Assembly (NCBI GenBank): GCA_022266195.1
Contig: WHVY01000008.1
Span: 1,178,001 to 1,242,000 of the forward strand
Length of the DNA stretch: 64,000 bases
Reading direction: 5' to 3'
From: Tetranychus cinnabarinus
Taxonomy: Eukaryota > Arthropoda > Arachnida > Trombidiformes > Tetranychidae
The position numbers and the translations under genes are program-made. The notes below the pieces were generated by a model. That model saw nothing but the letters and a program-made list of their open reading frames with translations. It was not told the DNA's origin and did not search any database. Positions 11,619 to 22,100 of this stretch are shown here, one piece after another; the stretch's first letter is position 1, and every line of letters begins with the position of its first letter.

Positions 11619-13097
11619 CTAGACTTCATCAGGGAGCAAAGTTTCGCCATTGTTGGCAATATTATTGGCATTTGCGTCAACTGAAAATTTTTCCTCAAGA
11701 TCACGGATTCTGACTTCATGTTTGAGAATAACAGTTTTCATCTTTTTTAATTCGCTCATTAACTCTTCTAATCGATTAGCATTAGCAGGTAACGGAGATC
11801 CAGGCGGTGAAGGTGTTGCCTCTTTGGAACCTGATGGTGTAATTTTCTTTGCCGGATTTTTATCCAGAATATTGGGCTTCTTTGGAGGAGCTTTAAATTC
11901 TGCTTTTTTAGGTTGAGTTATTCCGTCTTTTAGGGACATCAGAATAGGTTCTCTGTCAACCCCGCTAATCCATTCTTCTGCCGTCATGGCTGGCTCTGCA
12001 GCTTGAGTATCAGGGAAAATGTCTCCTTGGAAAAGATCCGATTTCCGAGGCACTGTGAAGCTAATGACTTCTACAAATCCTTTTGAGTGTAGTTTATAAA
12101 ATCTGGCAATTTCACAATTTAAAATATCACAACCTCGTTTAGGCATTGAGCCGACACCTCGTTGAGGTTCCGTGGACTGATAGGTGCTTATGTAATGGAC
12201 AAATGGTGGTTCTTCGGTTATCTCAAAATATCTTATATTGCTATCACCTTTGGCGCATAAATAAACCATATTGATATCCGGATCGTAGATTGGGAAAAGA
12301 ACTCCGTTACTTGTGTCCAGAACTTCGAGTACAATTGGTTCACCGAGGGCGGATTCACTTCTCAAAGAATATTGTCGTTCACTCATTCTTGAAAATCCGG
12401 TGGTGAAAATAAGATTGTTTTTTAAGTACATTGCTCTTTGAGGTTTAGCACCTTCGTGACCATCAGCTTCTTGCTCCATTTCTCCTGTTCTAGGATCATA
12501 GATTCGTATTTTTTTATCTTTACAAGTTGTACATAATCGACTTCCATCCCAACTCCATGAACAATGGAAAATAAGATCAGGATGATCAATTGATGATAAA
12601 ATTTCTCCGGTTCCAACATTCCATATGATTATACGACAATCAGCACCAGCTGAGAGAAGAACATTGTTGGCTGTCGGGTGCCATGAAACAAGACCTACTC
12701 TCCTTTGGTGTCCAACCAATTCAACAATAGGTTCTGTTAGAGATTTTGTGAGACCACCATCAGGAATATGCCAAACTCTGACAATGCAATCTTCTGATCC
12801 ACTAGCAATTACATTGTCATTAAAAGGACACCAAGCAATGTCCAAAACTGTGCCTTTGTGGCCTGAAACGAGAGGCGAATTCACATCAACACGCCCAGTT
12901 TTACTCAATGGCAAAACCAGGAAAGCTCCTCCACCAGCAGCTTCGATGACAATTGCTATAAACTTTGGATTAACCGCACAGAAAAGTGAATCCCATGAAT
13001 TTTTGGTAATCCTTATATTATCATAGCACTGTTCTCGTTTCAAAGCTTGTCCATAGACATGTCGGAACTTGGAACGCCGGACAATACGGAAAGACAT
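11619..13097 (-). CDS. coro: Coronin (type I, actin-binding WD-repeat protein)
   Basis: A single uninterrupted frame of 492 residues, close to the 470-490 of animal type I coronins. Coronins bind F-actin and Arp2/3, regulate cofilin-driven turnover and act at the cell cortex and in endocytosis. The N-terminus MSFRIVRRSKFRHVYGQ is the diagnostic coronin extension. The beta-propeller follows (residues about 10-390), with VLDIAWCPFNDNVIASGSED, GHQRRVGLVSWHP, VLLSAGADCRIIIWN and TTGFSRMSERQ. The conserved block SMPKRGCDI then EIARFYKLH and TVPRKSDLFQ closes the propeller. Residues about 400-440 are a Pro/Lys-rich unique region. Residues about 440-475 (LEELMSELKKMKTVILKHE onward) form the trimerising coiled coil. 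The WD motif after SERQ lacks its usual tryptophan. Complete absence of introns is notable next to the intron-rich neighbours. Confidence 0.95.
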   Translation of the reverse strand: MSFRIVRRSKFRHVYGQALKREQCYDNIRITKNSWDSLFCAVNPKFIAIVIEAAGGGAFLVLPLSKTGRVDVNSPLVSGHKGTVLDIAWCPFNDNVIASGSEDCIVRVWHIPDGGLTKSLTEPIVELVGHQRRVGLVSWHPTANNVLLSAGADCRIIIWNVGTGEILSSIDHPDLIFHCSWSWDGSRLCTTCKDKKIRIYDPRTGEMEQEADGHEGAKPQRAMYLKNNLIFTTGFSRMSERQYSLRSESALGEPIVLEVLDTSNGVLFPIYDPDINMVYLCAKGDSNIRYFEITEEPPFVHYISTYQSTEPQRGVGSMPKRGCDILNCEIARFYKLHSKGFVEVISFTVPRKSDLFQGDIFPDTQAAEPAMTAEEWISGVDREPILMSLKDGITQPKKAEFKAPPKKPNILDKNPAKKITPSGSKEATPSPPGSPLPANANRLEELMSELKKMKTVILKHEVRIRDLEEKFSVDANANNIANNGETLLPDEV

Positions 13098-13364
13098 GTC
13101 TTACATAAGAAAAAATAAAGAGAGAAAATAGAGAAGGGGAGGAAATTCACTTTGACTGAAGAGTCAATATCAAACACTGAAAAATGTACCGATGGGTAAA
13201 AATTATGAAAATAATATGAAATGGAGGATTGAGCAGAGAAGGGAGCAATGGAAGAGATGAAAAAAGAAGAGATGAAAGAGCATAAAGAGCCTTTCATTCA
13301 TACACAAAATCTACTTTTATTGTGCTTACTTCGCCTAGTTCGGGAATAATACCGCTCTCTAGAC
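13098..13364. other. Coronin 5' flank
   Basis: Upstream sequence of the minus-strand coronin gene. Purine-rich (GAGA-like) on the plus strand from 13110 to 13280. Presumed 5' UTR and promoter; no motif that I can name confidently. Confidence 0.35.
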
Positions 13365-14084
13365 CTGAGATGGTTACCACTAACCAGTTAGTAAAACGAG
13401 TAACCGGTTAATGGTAACCGTATCATTTTAGAAAGAGCAATTGAAAGAGGAATCGATGTTGAAGAGGGCAGAAAAAGATCGACTACTCGATAGATCGATC
13501 TTGAGAGCTGCGAAAATGAACCCTCGATCTTATTCAGCTTGAATTTTTACAGATGCGAGCACTCGAGAAATATTGTCGGCCTAAAAAGTACAAAAATAAC
13601 TCAAAAATTGAAAGATTTTTGATGATTCTGGTTTTCATGCTATCATTTGAGTCAACAGTTGCATGGGAAATCAAAAAATTGAAAGATCGACCTTATCATT
13701 CCCAGCTCATCTTATGCTCGATCTTTTAATTGGTTTCGACCCAAGATCGAGCTTGAAAATCGCGGATCCTGTCATCTTAATCGATGCCGAGTTTGTTGTG
13801 ATGAAAGTTATTTGATCTATCACTAGAGGCGCTCATCTATTTCAACAATTTTACTCCTTATGAAGTTATCCTATTTATAATCAGATGGCATTGAGCTGCC
13901 TCAGTAACCACCGATTACTTGGTTAACCATGGGGGTGGAATTTGATGGTTACTGGTTATACTAGAGAGAACAGGATAGATGACTCAAGCTCGATCTTCGG
14001 AGTTAAAGACATTAAAATATCGAGCACAAGATCGATCTAATACTCGATCGTTTTCTGCCCTCCCTAGGTTACTAACCATCTCAG
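13365..14084. mobile_element. MITE-like non-autonomous element
   Basis: About 720 bp with terminal inverted repeats CTGAGATGGTTA (13365-13376) and TAACCATCTCAG (14073-14084). Subterminal inverted blocks include GAGGGCAGAAAA near 13465 versus TTTTCTGCCCTC near 14051, and multiple GATCGA/AAGATCGAG words in both orientations. No open frame of note. No clear target-site duplication was seen. Confidence 0.65.
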
Positions 14085-14088
14085 CTTT

Positions 14089-14556
14089 AATCTCAATTGA
14101 TAAACACTGTCCTCTCTTCCTCTCTTAACAATTACAATTACTTCAATTATATTCATCTTCATGATTAAAACTCTGTGTTGTGAATATTTCACCGTTTTTG
14201 TATCAATCTTTTAACAATTCAAAGCTTTTGACAATTAGCAAAGCGAATAAAAGAGTTTATTTATAACCTATTATTCATTTGATATCTGCTTTGTTTACTT
14301 GTTAGACAAGGTTATGTTAACTTAATATTGCTTGGATTGCTTAAATTGTTTCACTTATTTGATTAAGTTTACGGAAAAGAATGAAAAAAAAGGTTTTTAC
14401 GCAGAGAATCAATTGAATTGTGAACTGACAGAAGCTAATCAAGTCAAGGTTTCGTTTAAAAATAAGCATTAAAAAACATTAAACTTTCATCAATCAATGA
14501 ATTAACTTTGGCTGGAGGAATACAATTTTATTTGACAATTTTTGAGTGTCAGGGTT
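14089..14556 (+). pseudogene. Truncated copy of LRAT-type gene 3' end
   Basis: A 468-bp copy of 4199-4658. It starts inside the last coding exon of the LRAT-type gene, at the codons for ISIDK. It then carries scrambled coding bases (small substitutions and an insertion around 14110-14150), the stop region and the full 3' flank including AATAAA. Without promoter, first exon or catalytic residues it cannot be functional as that gene. Its left edge is 4 bp from the end of the MITE-like element, and its right edge lies about 90 bp from the stop codon of the convergent CRAL-TRIO gene. Confidence 0.8.
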
Positions 14557-14649
14557 TTTATTAATGAGGGTACAAGATCAAGAGCAATATAACTGATTCA
14601 ATTAATGAACGTTTATATGGTGAATTGATAATGAGAAATAGTTACTCAT

Positions 14650-15528
14650 TTATTCAATTATTTTTTGCATCGATTGATCTAAATACGGTTGATAAATAGA
14701 CTCTATTTCAGAGCAACGACGATCAGACAATTTAAGAGTATCATGGCAATACGAGAACAAATCAGGACATTTATCAGAGATTCCCAGTGATTTAACTACA
14801 TGATCACCACAATAGGGCAACTTACAGTTTCCACCCATAAAATCAGGAACATTTGAAGGTTCAAAATAATCAGAAATGCTTTTTCGCGAAACAAATTTAA
14901 TCAAACTATCTGATGAGCCAACCCAGGTTTTAACCAAAGCCCAGAAACCTTTTAAAATCCAGGGTAAATCCACAACCAGAATGAAATCCAATCCACATGG
15001 AAAATGAGTTTTAAGTGTTGATATCATTTTACTGAGAGTGTCTATGTCAGCATTGACTAAACCAGCTCCATCAAAGTCCATAATCAAAATCCAACCAGAT
15101 TCACCTGAAGCTTCATCAGTTTTCCATAAAATGTAATCAACCAAATCACTGAGAAGAGGTTTAAGCTCACCAATTTTACGTAAATATTTAACCCTTACAT
15201 AGAGTGTTTGATGGCCCCATTTGTCGGGTTCATAGGTGAACACAGTTCCCATGCGGAAAAACAAGTCTGGATAAGGATAGTGAGTTGTAAATGAGTTGAA
15301 ATTTTTACTCTTCCTCCATTTAAGTGAATCGATTAAAGCGTTTGTAGCACCGTCAACATCACCATTAACAAAGGCCAAAAAACGAAAACACGTCCAGTCG
15401 GAAGAAACCATTTTCTTGATATCATTGTCATCAAACGATTCCTTATCTGATTCATGAGCAGCTAAAACAGCTTCACGTACTTTTACAATTGATTCAGGTT
15501 CTACTTTGATAAACTTTCTGAATCTCAT
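14650..15528 (-). CDS. MOSPD2-like CRAL-TRIO lipid-binding protein
   Basis: A single 292-residue frame. CRAL-TRIO (Sec14-like) domains bind a hydrophobic lipid or phosphoinositide in a closed pocket and move or present it between membranes. Residues about 10-75 resemble the CRAL-TRIO N-terminal helix bundle, with SDWTCFRFLAFVNGDVD and SLKWRKSKNF. The lipid-binding domain covers about residues 85-235, with LYVRVKYLRK, WILIMDFDGAGLVNAD, HFPCGLDFILVVDLPWIL and VPDFMGGNCKLPY. From family memory it resembles the N-terminal half of animal MOSPD2 (VKY, KTWVG and FMGG blocks) more than Sec14 or alpha-TTP. It lacks both the MSP (FFAT-binding) domain and the C-terminal membrane anchor of MOSPD2. It may be a stand-alone relative rather than an orthologue. 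No intron lies within the coding region. Confidence 0.82.
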   Translation of the reverse strand: MRFRKFIKVEPESIVKVREAVLAAHESDKESFDDNDIKKMVSSDWTCFRFLAFVNGDVDGATNALIDSLKWRKSKNFNSFTTHYPYPDLFFRMGTVFTYEPDKWGHQTLYVRVKYLRKIGELKPLLSDLVDYILWKTDEASGESGWILIMDFDGAGLVNADIDTLSKMISTLKTHFPCGLDFILVVDLPWILKGFWALVKTWVGSSDSLIKFVSRKSISDYFEPSNVPDFMGGNCKLPYCGDHVVKSLGISDKCPDLFSYCHDTLKLSDRRCSEIESIYQPYLDQSMQKIIE

Positions 15529-17147
15529 TTTGATGAAATGAAAAAATCAGATGCAATGAGCAACAATGGATTGATGATTGTAGTAGCACACAATTTAGAT
15601 TAGTCAAGTTGAGTCGAGAGTCACAAGTTTTGAAATGAACGTAAAAATTAAGATCAAATGTACAAAACAAGTGGTCAAGGCGATGAAAAACAAAACAAGA
15701 AATGTTTTTTCTTGGTTTCCCAGATCAACGAGATCTATTTGAATAAATTTTCCCTTAGGTTAAACAGGAATTGGAAAATTCCTAAGCTTATTCTCCTTCA
15801 GGTTTATCTGGAAATTTATTTTTTTTCAATTCAAACTTGATTGAATTAGAGTTGGGTAAAGATATGGATAGTCACTGTTTATAAAAATAGGTAGAGCGGT
15901 TGGAAATAGTGAGAAATTGATGTTTCAACAAGAACTGGTGGTGAACAACAAACAAATTTTTAAAACAAATCTTGGCCTGAATTGATCTAGAACGATCTAA
16001 TTTTGAAAAGTGAAAGCTTTAACTTGAGGCTATTTAGATGATAATGAACTTGAATTTTTGGGAATTCAAATAGAGCTAAGCTTATTATATTGAGCCTCCT
16101 CTAAATTAACTTTCAATCTTTTGGCAATCCTCTTTCAACTCTTCAACTCCTCCAACTTGACTGGACCAGCTAATTAATAGTTATCATTTGAGACATAATG
16201 AATGAATGAGAAGAGGTAAGCCAACATTAATCACGCAAATTCGTGTACCGATGAAGCCAATTGTGGTTGTGATCCATAATGATACTAATTACCACAAAGA
16301 TTATTACCAGAATTTAAATGATGTCATTTTAAATCAAGGTAGATGACATTGTCCTTGATTGTCACGAGAATTTTTTTCATAACATTTTAAATCGACATAA
16401 ACAATCTCTTAAGCTTTCTTGATTGTTGACTGGCGTCTCAATTTAAATTGCTAGTGTAAATTATTTATTTGAATTGGTTACTTTAATTTAGTTCATCGGT
16501 TGTCTTTGAAATCTACATTTTAATAGAGACTTGGATGGTAATTATAAGCCGGATCATTTGGTGACAATTTGTCAACATCGGGAATGAAACAGAGTAAGTA
16601 AAGGTGAAGATTATTTGCTTATATTGCAATTTGATTTTCATTTGTCCTTTTGTTAGTTTACAATTTGTCTGTCAATTTGATTTTAATTTTAGGGGCAAAT
16701 CACAATGAGCACTGTTAATTGTTCAGACAGAATGGATTATTTGCACGCAAAAAGTTTGCAAAAATAACTTGTAAGTGAACAAAAAAACAAAAGGAAAACC
16801 GAGAAACATTAAGATTTTGGTTGCTTTTGGTAAAAAGACTGAACATTTTTTTTCAAGCTTTACAGATTCCGAGAAAAAAACAACATGAAAAACAAAACAT
16901 GACAATTGTCAACAAGAGCGCCAACAATATTTTGGTTCCTGAGTTTTTCCTGCTACATTATTGATGATTGATTTTTGTGATTAAAATCCTTCGCCCACAA
17001 ATAGCAGGTACAATGATGGGTACCACAAACTTGCTTCATCTTTTAGCCAAACTTTACTGAAAATGGTTATCTGATGAGAAAATCAGAAGAAACGGAAAAC
17101 ATTAATTATTCACAAAAATCGAGTTTGGTTTTCAAAATTTCATTACC
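15529..17147. other. Intergenic region
   Basis: 1.6 kb between the 5' end of the CRAL-TRIO gene and the 3' end of unc-89, both on the minus strand. AT-rich with homopolymer runs. It presumably contains the CRAL-TRIO promoter and the unc-89 3' UTR. I see no convincing gene, tRNA or repeat. Confidence 0.4.
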
Positions 17148-19181
17148 TTATGAGAGACCCAACATTTTGAGCAATTTATCAGGAGTCGAACATGATTTAT
17201 CTGAGTGAAAGTTTTCCGTAAACTGAGCCAATTTGTTGGATGAGAAAAGAGTTGATTCACGTTTTCTGACTGCATATTCATTTGGCATCAACCATTTATG
17301 GTCTGAACATTCTTCAATGGTAGGTCGTTTTCTGGTTAAAATAAAAATATCAAGTTAATAATCATTTTAATATAATAAATGATCTAACAATTTACGTGTA
17401 GCAATCAGTAAAATACTTACGTTGGAGATCGTTTAAAGACTAACATAAGGAATCGAATTGCTTCTTGGGTAACCTCTTTATACAAATGATCAAAATGATA
17501 TCTAACATATGAAACATTTTCAATCGTTTCCTCTTCTGTTTCTCCTTTGAAAGGCGATGCTCCGCTCAGTAAGATATAAGCTAATATACCAACACACCAA
17601 ATGTCCGTTGCTGTTGACACTTCTTCGCGTTTTATTATCTCTGGAGCTAAAAGCAGAAAGAAGCAATATAACAGATATTAGTGATTCAGATAAAAGTACG
17701 ATAAAACTCCTGAATTTACCTAAATATTCGGGTGATCCTTTAATTGTGACTTTGGTGCCATTTGGCGGAACATGACGTGCATTGGCAAAGTCAATTAGCT
17801 TAACATTTGGGAAACGATTATTAATCAAGACTACATTATCCGGCTGTAATTCAAGAATACAAATTCCTCGGAAATGAAGATATTCAATGCCATCGAGGAC
17901 TTGTTGAATGATTCGGGTGACACAATCTTCACTGTAGACTGTTGATTGGGACAAATAAGTGAGTACATCGACACCAGAGAGTCTTTCCATTCCCAAAGCG
18001 ATGAGATCAGACCCACAGGTAGCTGAGTGAAGGTTGACGATTCTTTCATGACAAAGTGATTTTAACATTTCATACTCGTTCATAATGCCAGAGGAAGCTT
18101 GATTTTCAACTAGGCAGATCTTTAAAGCCAATGGTTTTTCGGTCTCTTTACAAGCACCTTTTATGATGGCCGAGAAGTGACCTCTTGCAATTATATCAGA
18201 TGAAGTATGATACAGTGAATTATATTCAACGCCTTGTTTCATTTCAATTGGTGCTTTTTCGCGTGAATAATCGAGATCTGGAGCAATGGGCTCTTCCCAT
18301 TTAGCTTCACCAACCTCACCAATCAACATTTTTTCCTTGAAACTTCGAGGTATTGAAATACGAACATCCGATCCACTAGGTGCTGTTGTTGCAGGCTCAG
18401 ATTCATTTGAAATCTCGGACCAACCAAACTTGTTTTTAGCTTTAACTCTAAAAACATAGTTGGTTCCAGGATCCAAGTCTCTGACAAGATAAAACTCTTG
18501 AGATAACTTATCGCCCAACAGGTTCCATTCATTACTTGTGTGTTTCGAGTATTCTAGTGAGTAACACGTAATCCACGAATTTCCCAGTCCTTTAGGCTGA
18601 GACCAAACCAAATAGGCTTCAGTTGACGATGTGTCTCGTACTTCAGGGGGATCAGGTTTCTCGGGTGGTGTTCCGATTCGCAGTCGTGCTCTGCAAAAGA
18701 CTGCACCGTGTTCATTTCGAGCAACAACTTTGTAGCAACCAACATCATAGGCATGAACAGGATTAATGGTCAACTCTACTCGGCCTGATGAAAGCTGTTT
18801 CACACTGATTCGATGTGATTCAATCATAATACCATCATTACGGAACCAAGTATAAGTAGGCTTTGGTTCACCGACAGCAAAACAACTGAATAAACCGATT
18901 GATCCCTCAGTAACTACAACATCTTTTATCTTTTCACGGAAAAATGGAGGAGTCATTCTGAGTGAAACATCTCGGCCTAAATGTAGAGCGGCTTCTTGCT
19001 TCAACTGGTGCACTTGTCCATAAGCATAACTATGAGTTCCTATCTCATGTTGCAATCTCATTGGAACAGTTCGAGTGTCCAGTCCTTTGCGTTCGTCTTC
19101 AATTTCTTCGTCCATTACTTCAACAAATTTACGCCTTTCACGGACAGCAACCTGAGGAGAAGGACGTTGACCAATTCCAAG
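17148..19181 (-). other. Unc-89 Ig24, second FN3, kinase domain 2 (pseudokinase) and tail
   Basis: Ig24 starts PPFFREKIKDVVVTEG; FN3 has PDPPEVRDTSSTEAYLVWSQ. Kinase 2 retains the beta-3 lysine (LALKIC), alpha-C Glu (MNEYEML) and APE (YLAPEII). The glycine loop is degraded (IARGHFSAII), the catalytic loop reads ILELQPDN with Glu at the HRD Asp position and Gln at the Lys position, and DFG is DFA. The protein ends LLKMLGLS after a 60-residue tail. Confidence 0.87.
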
Positions 19182-22100
19182 CTAAAACCATTTCGAAAAT
19201 TTCGAAGAAAGAGAAAGAAGAAAAAACCGGGTCCCGAAGAAAAAGCGGGATATTAAGGTAAGCAGCGTTGACTACAAAACATTTAGTGCACACAGTTAAT
19301 TGTTAGTTATTGGCAAGAGTTAATGGATATAATTAATAGAGTAATTAGCGAGGTTCAAGGTCAGTTAATGATCTAAATCCTAATTTGAATAATTTCAAGG
19401 TCAAAAAGATAAGCAAATTGTGCTGATTGTTTGCGAAGTTGATTAACCATGTTTGCTGAACATAACCATAACGATTCCAATGGATTTGTACGCAATTTTT
19501 TGTATTAAAAACCAAAAAATTGCCTAATTGTTAAAATGTCCAAAAATTGACGCGAGAATAAACGGAATAAAAATTTACATAAATAAACTTTTATTTGATC
19601 GATAAAAACTAGAAATTAAATTTAACATCGAAATAATAATCTAAAATAATGATTTGACAATTTATAATGATAGGACGGTAACTAATCAACTACAGAGAGA
19701 CAATTTAAACAATGAAAAATAAAATTATACAGTTTATAAGATTCAACTAATGGTGATTTAAAATCGCAATGATACCTTGATTGTGATTAAAATTGGATAG
19801 TTTGTTTAAGTGTTGAAAAATGATTGACTAAAATCAAATTTGTTTGTCTTGTTGAATGGTGCTGTGAATCTAATTCGTGAACGGTAGACAAACAAATGTT
19901 AAATTGTACTCTGACAGCGAAAATTGCTAATTGTTGGGCGTAATTTTAGCTAATCACAATCAACGGGGAATTACAAACTCAGCAATACACTGTGATGGTG
20001 GTTGTGATTGGGTTTCGAGGTTAATCAATACTTCGCACACAATTAACATTAAAAGAGCCAGGGAACAGATGAAGGAAAGGCATAAAAAGGTTTCTCTACG
20101 AAGCAAGTAACGGAAACCAGTTAATAGGAAACACTTGTATCTTACATTGGTGTCACCCCAATGGGCTGAGCGAAGGTTATTTGCCAAACTTGGACTTCGA
20201 CTTGCACCAACTCGAAGGTATTCTCGAATACGAAGTGGGAAATCGACATCACGATGAGGTAATAAATATGTATCTGGTCCAGATTGATATCTTTATAGTT
20301 GATTGTGGAAAGCACAAAGAAAAGAGACAAAATATGTGAAATACAGAGTGACAATAATTGCACGGAGCAACAATTTAATGATTAAATGGATACGATTCAA
20401 AGGACAACTTCACCGCAAAGTTAAATTTATGTTGAAAATACTCGACTGGGAATGTGATTATCAAGATTTCGGGTTATTTAATGTATTCATTGCTTTAATT
20501 TATATTTAATGTGTACAAGCTAATGTTTTATCAATGATACATTTGGTTTTTAGATTCTTATTAATTTTTTGACTAAAATATTGAAGAAGATATAATCTTT
20601 GATTAATTCAATATAATAATATTTTGGTTTGCGTTGTAATTGATAAATTGTAATACTTTTTGTTTATAACGCTTATTAAACTAATTAATTTGTAATCAAT
20701 TTACCAGTAATTGGCATATCAAAATTCAATCTTTTGAGCAAATCAAGTTTTGGATAATGACTAAATGGATTGTCAATTTTTCATGTCAGTTGAATGTATA
20801 TGTAATATTTAGCTAAATCTAATGTTAATCCCGTATTGACTGACTTTCGTTTCCTTGATTGGCAATTTGTGAACCATTGTATTAATTGTACGATTGGTTA
20901 ATCAACAGAAAGTGAATGTTAAAGGTTAATCAAGTTGTTACGTTTAAATTGAGCTCAATAAAAGGAATGTGATTGTTAGCTGTAGGATTGGATTCAAACA
21001 TAAGTTTGTAATTATCGTGTCATTTTAAACGTATAGCTTTTGATTGAATTTTGTTTTGATTGAAGGTTCTCTCTGTCTCGGCTATTAAATGATATGATCA
21101 AATATCAATTACAACCTGTTAATTAATATAGATATATAATAGTTAGAATTTAAATTAGGTAGAAGCGGCTACGTGGCAATCTTATCACACTGTATTTTCC
21201 CAAACGAGATGATTAGAAGATGATCACTTTAATTGGTAAAATGAAATGATCGAGATATTTTTTTCTAAATTAAGGCTAATCAAAAATCGCAATGAAGTTA
21301 TTTATTCAATCGTATGAACATTTAACCTGGTTTATCTATTGATTTACACTTACTGGCTTTCAGATGTAAAGTTTGCTGATTCATAACCAGGTCTAGGTGA
21401 AACTGAGTCATCAACTTCGCCTGGCTTGAATTTAGGTTTGTGTTCAATAGTTGGAGTCTCTGGTTGCTTGTAAGGTTCATCAGGAGGATAAATCATTTTA
21501 CTTGGATGAGTGAAACAGTACTCGAGTGGATTACGGCGGAAATATTTTCGACAAGAAGCATTTTTGTACTATAAATGGAGAAGAAAAAGAAAAGGTTACA
21601 GTCGAAGCAAAAAAGATGACAAAATTGAAAATTTGGACGCATATACTAACCCAGCTTCGCCATCTTTTAAGATAATCTGACAAACTTTCTATACAAGGCA
21701 ATTTATCTTCTCGGTGTTTAATTGAGTCTCCGGAGATCCATCGGTGTTCAAGAGCTTTCTTCACATCCATTCTTTTGGTTGGATCAATAATTAACAATTT
21801 AGAGAGGAAGTCTTTGGCATCTTCTGAAACATGGATGAAGGCCTCATGAGAGAAGCTTATTTTACCCTCTTTCAATCGACTCAAAGTTTCACGATCATTA
21901 TCACCCAAAAATGGTGATATACCGGTTAAAAGGATATAAGTTAAAACACCGACACTCCAAAGGTCAGCAGCTAGAGATATTGGTTGTTTATTTACAATCT
22001 CAGGAGCAACAAATTCTGGATGTCCATATTCAAGGATGTACGATTTACCAGGTATAAGACGACGAGATAGACTGAAATCTCCAACCTTTAAATCTTCTCC

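Noticed and set aside
18962..19261. Plus-strand frames antisense to the Unc-89 Ig24 exon
   Set aside because: Shadows of the minus-strand coding exon; no codon or domain support.
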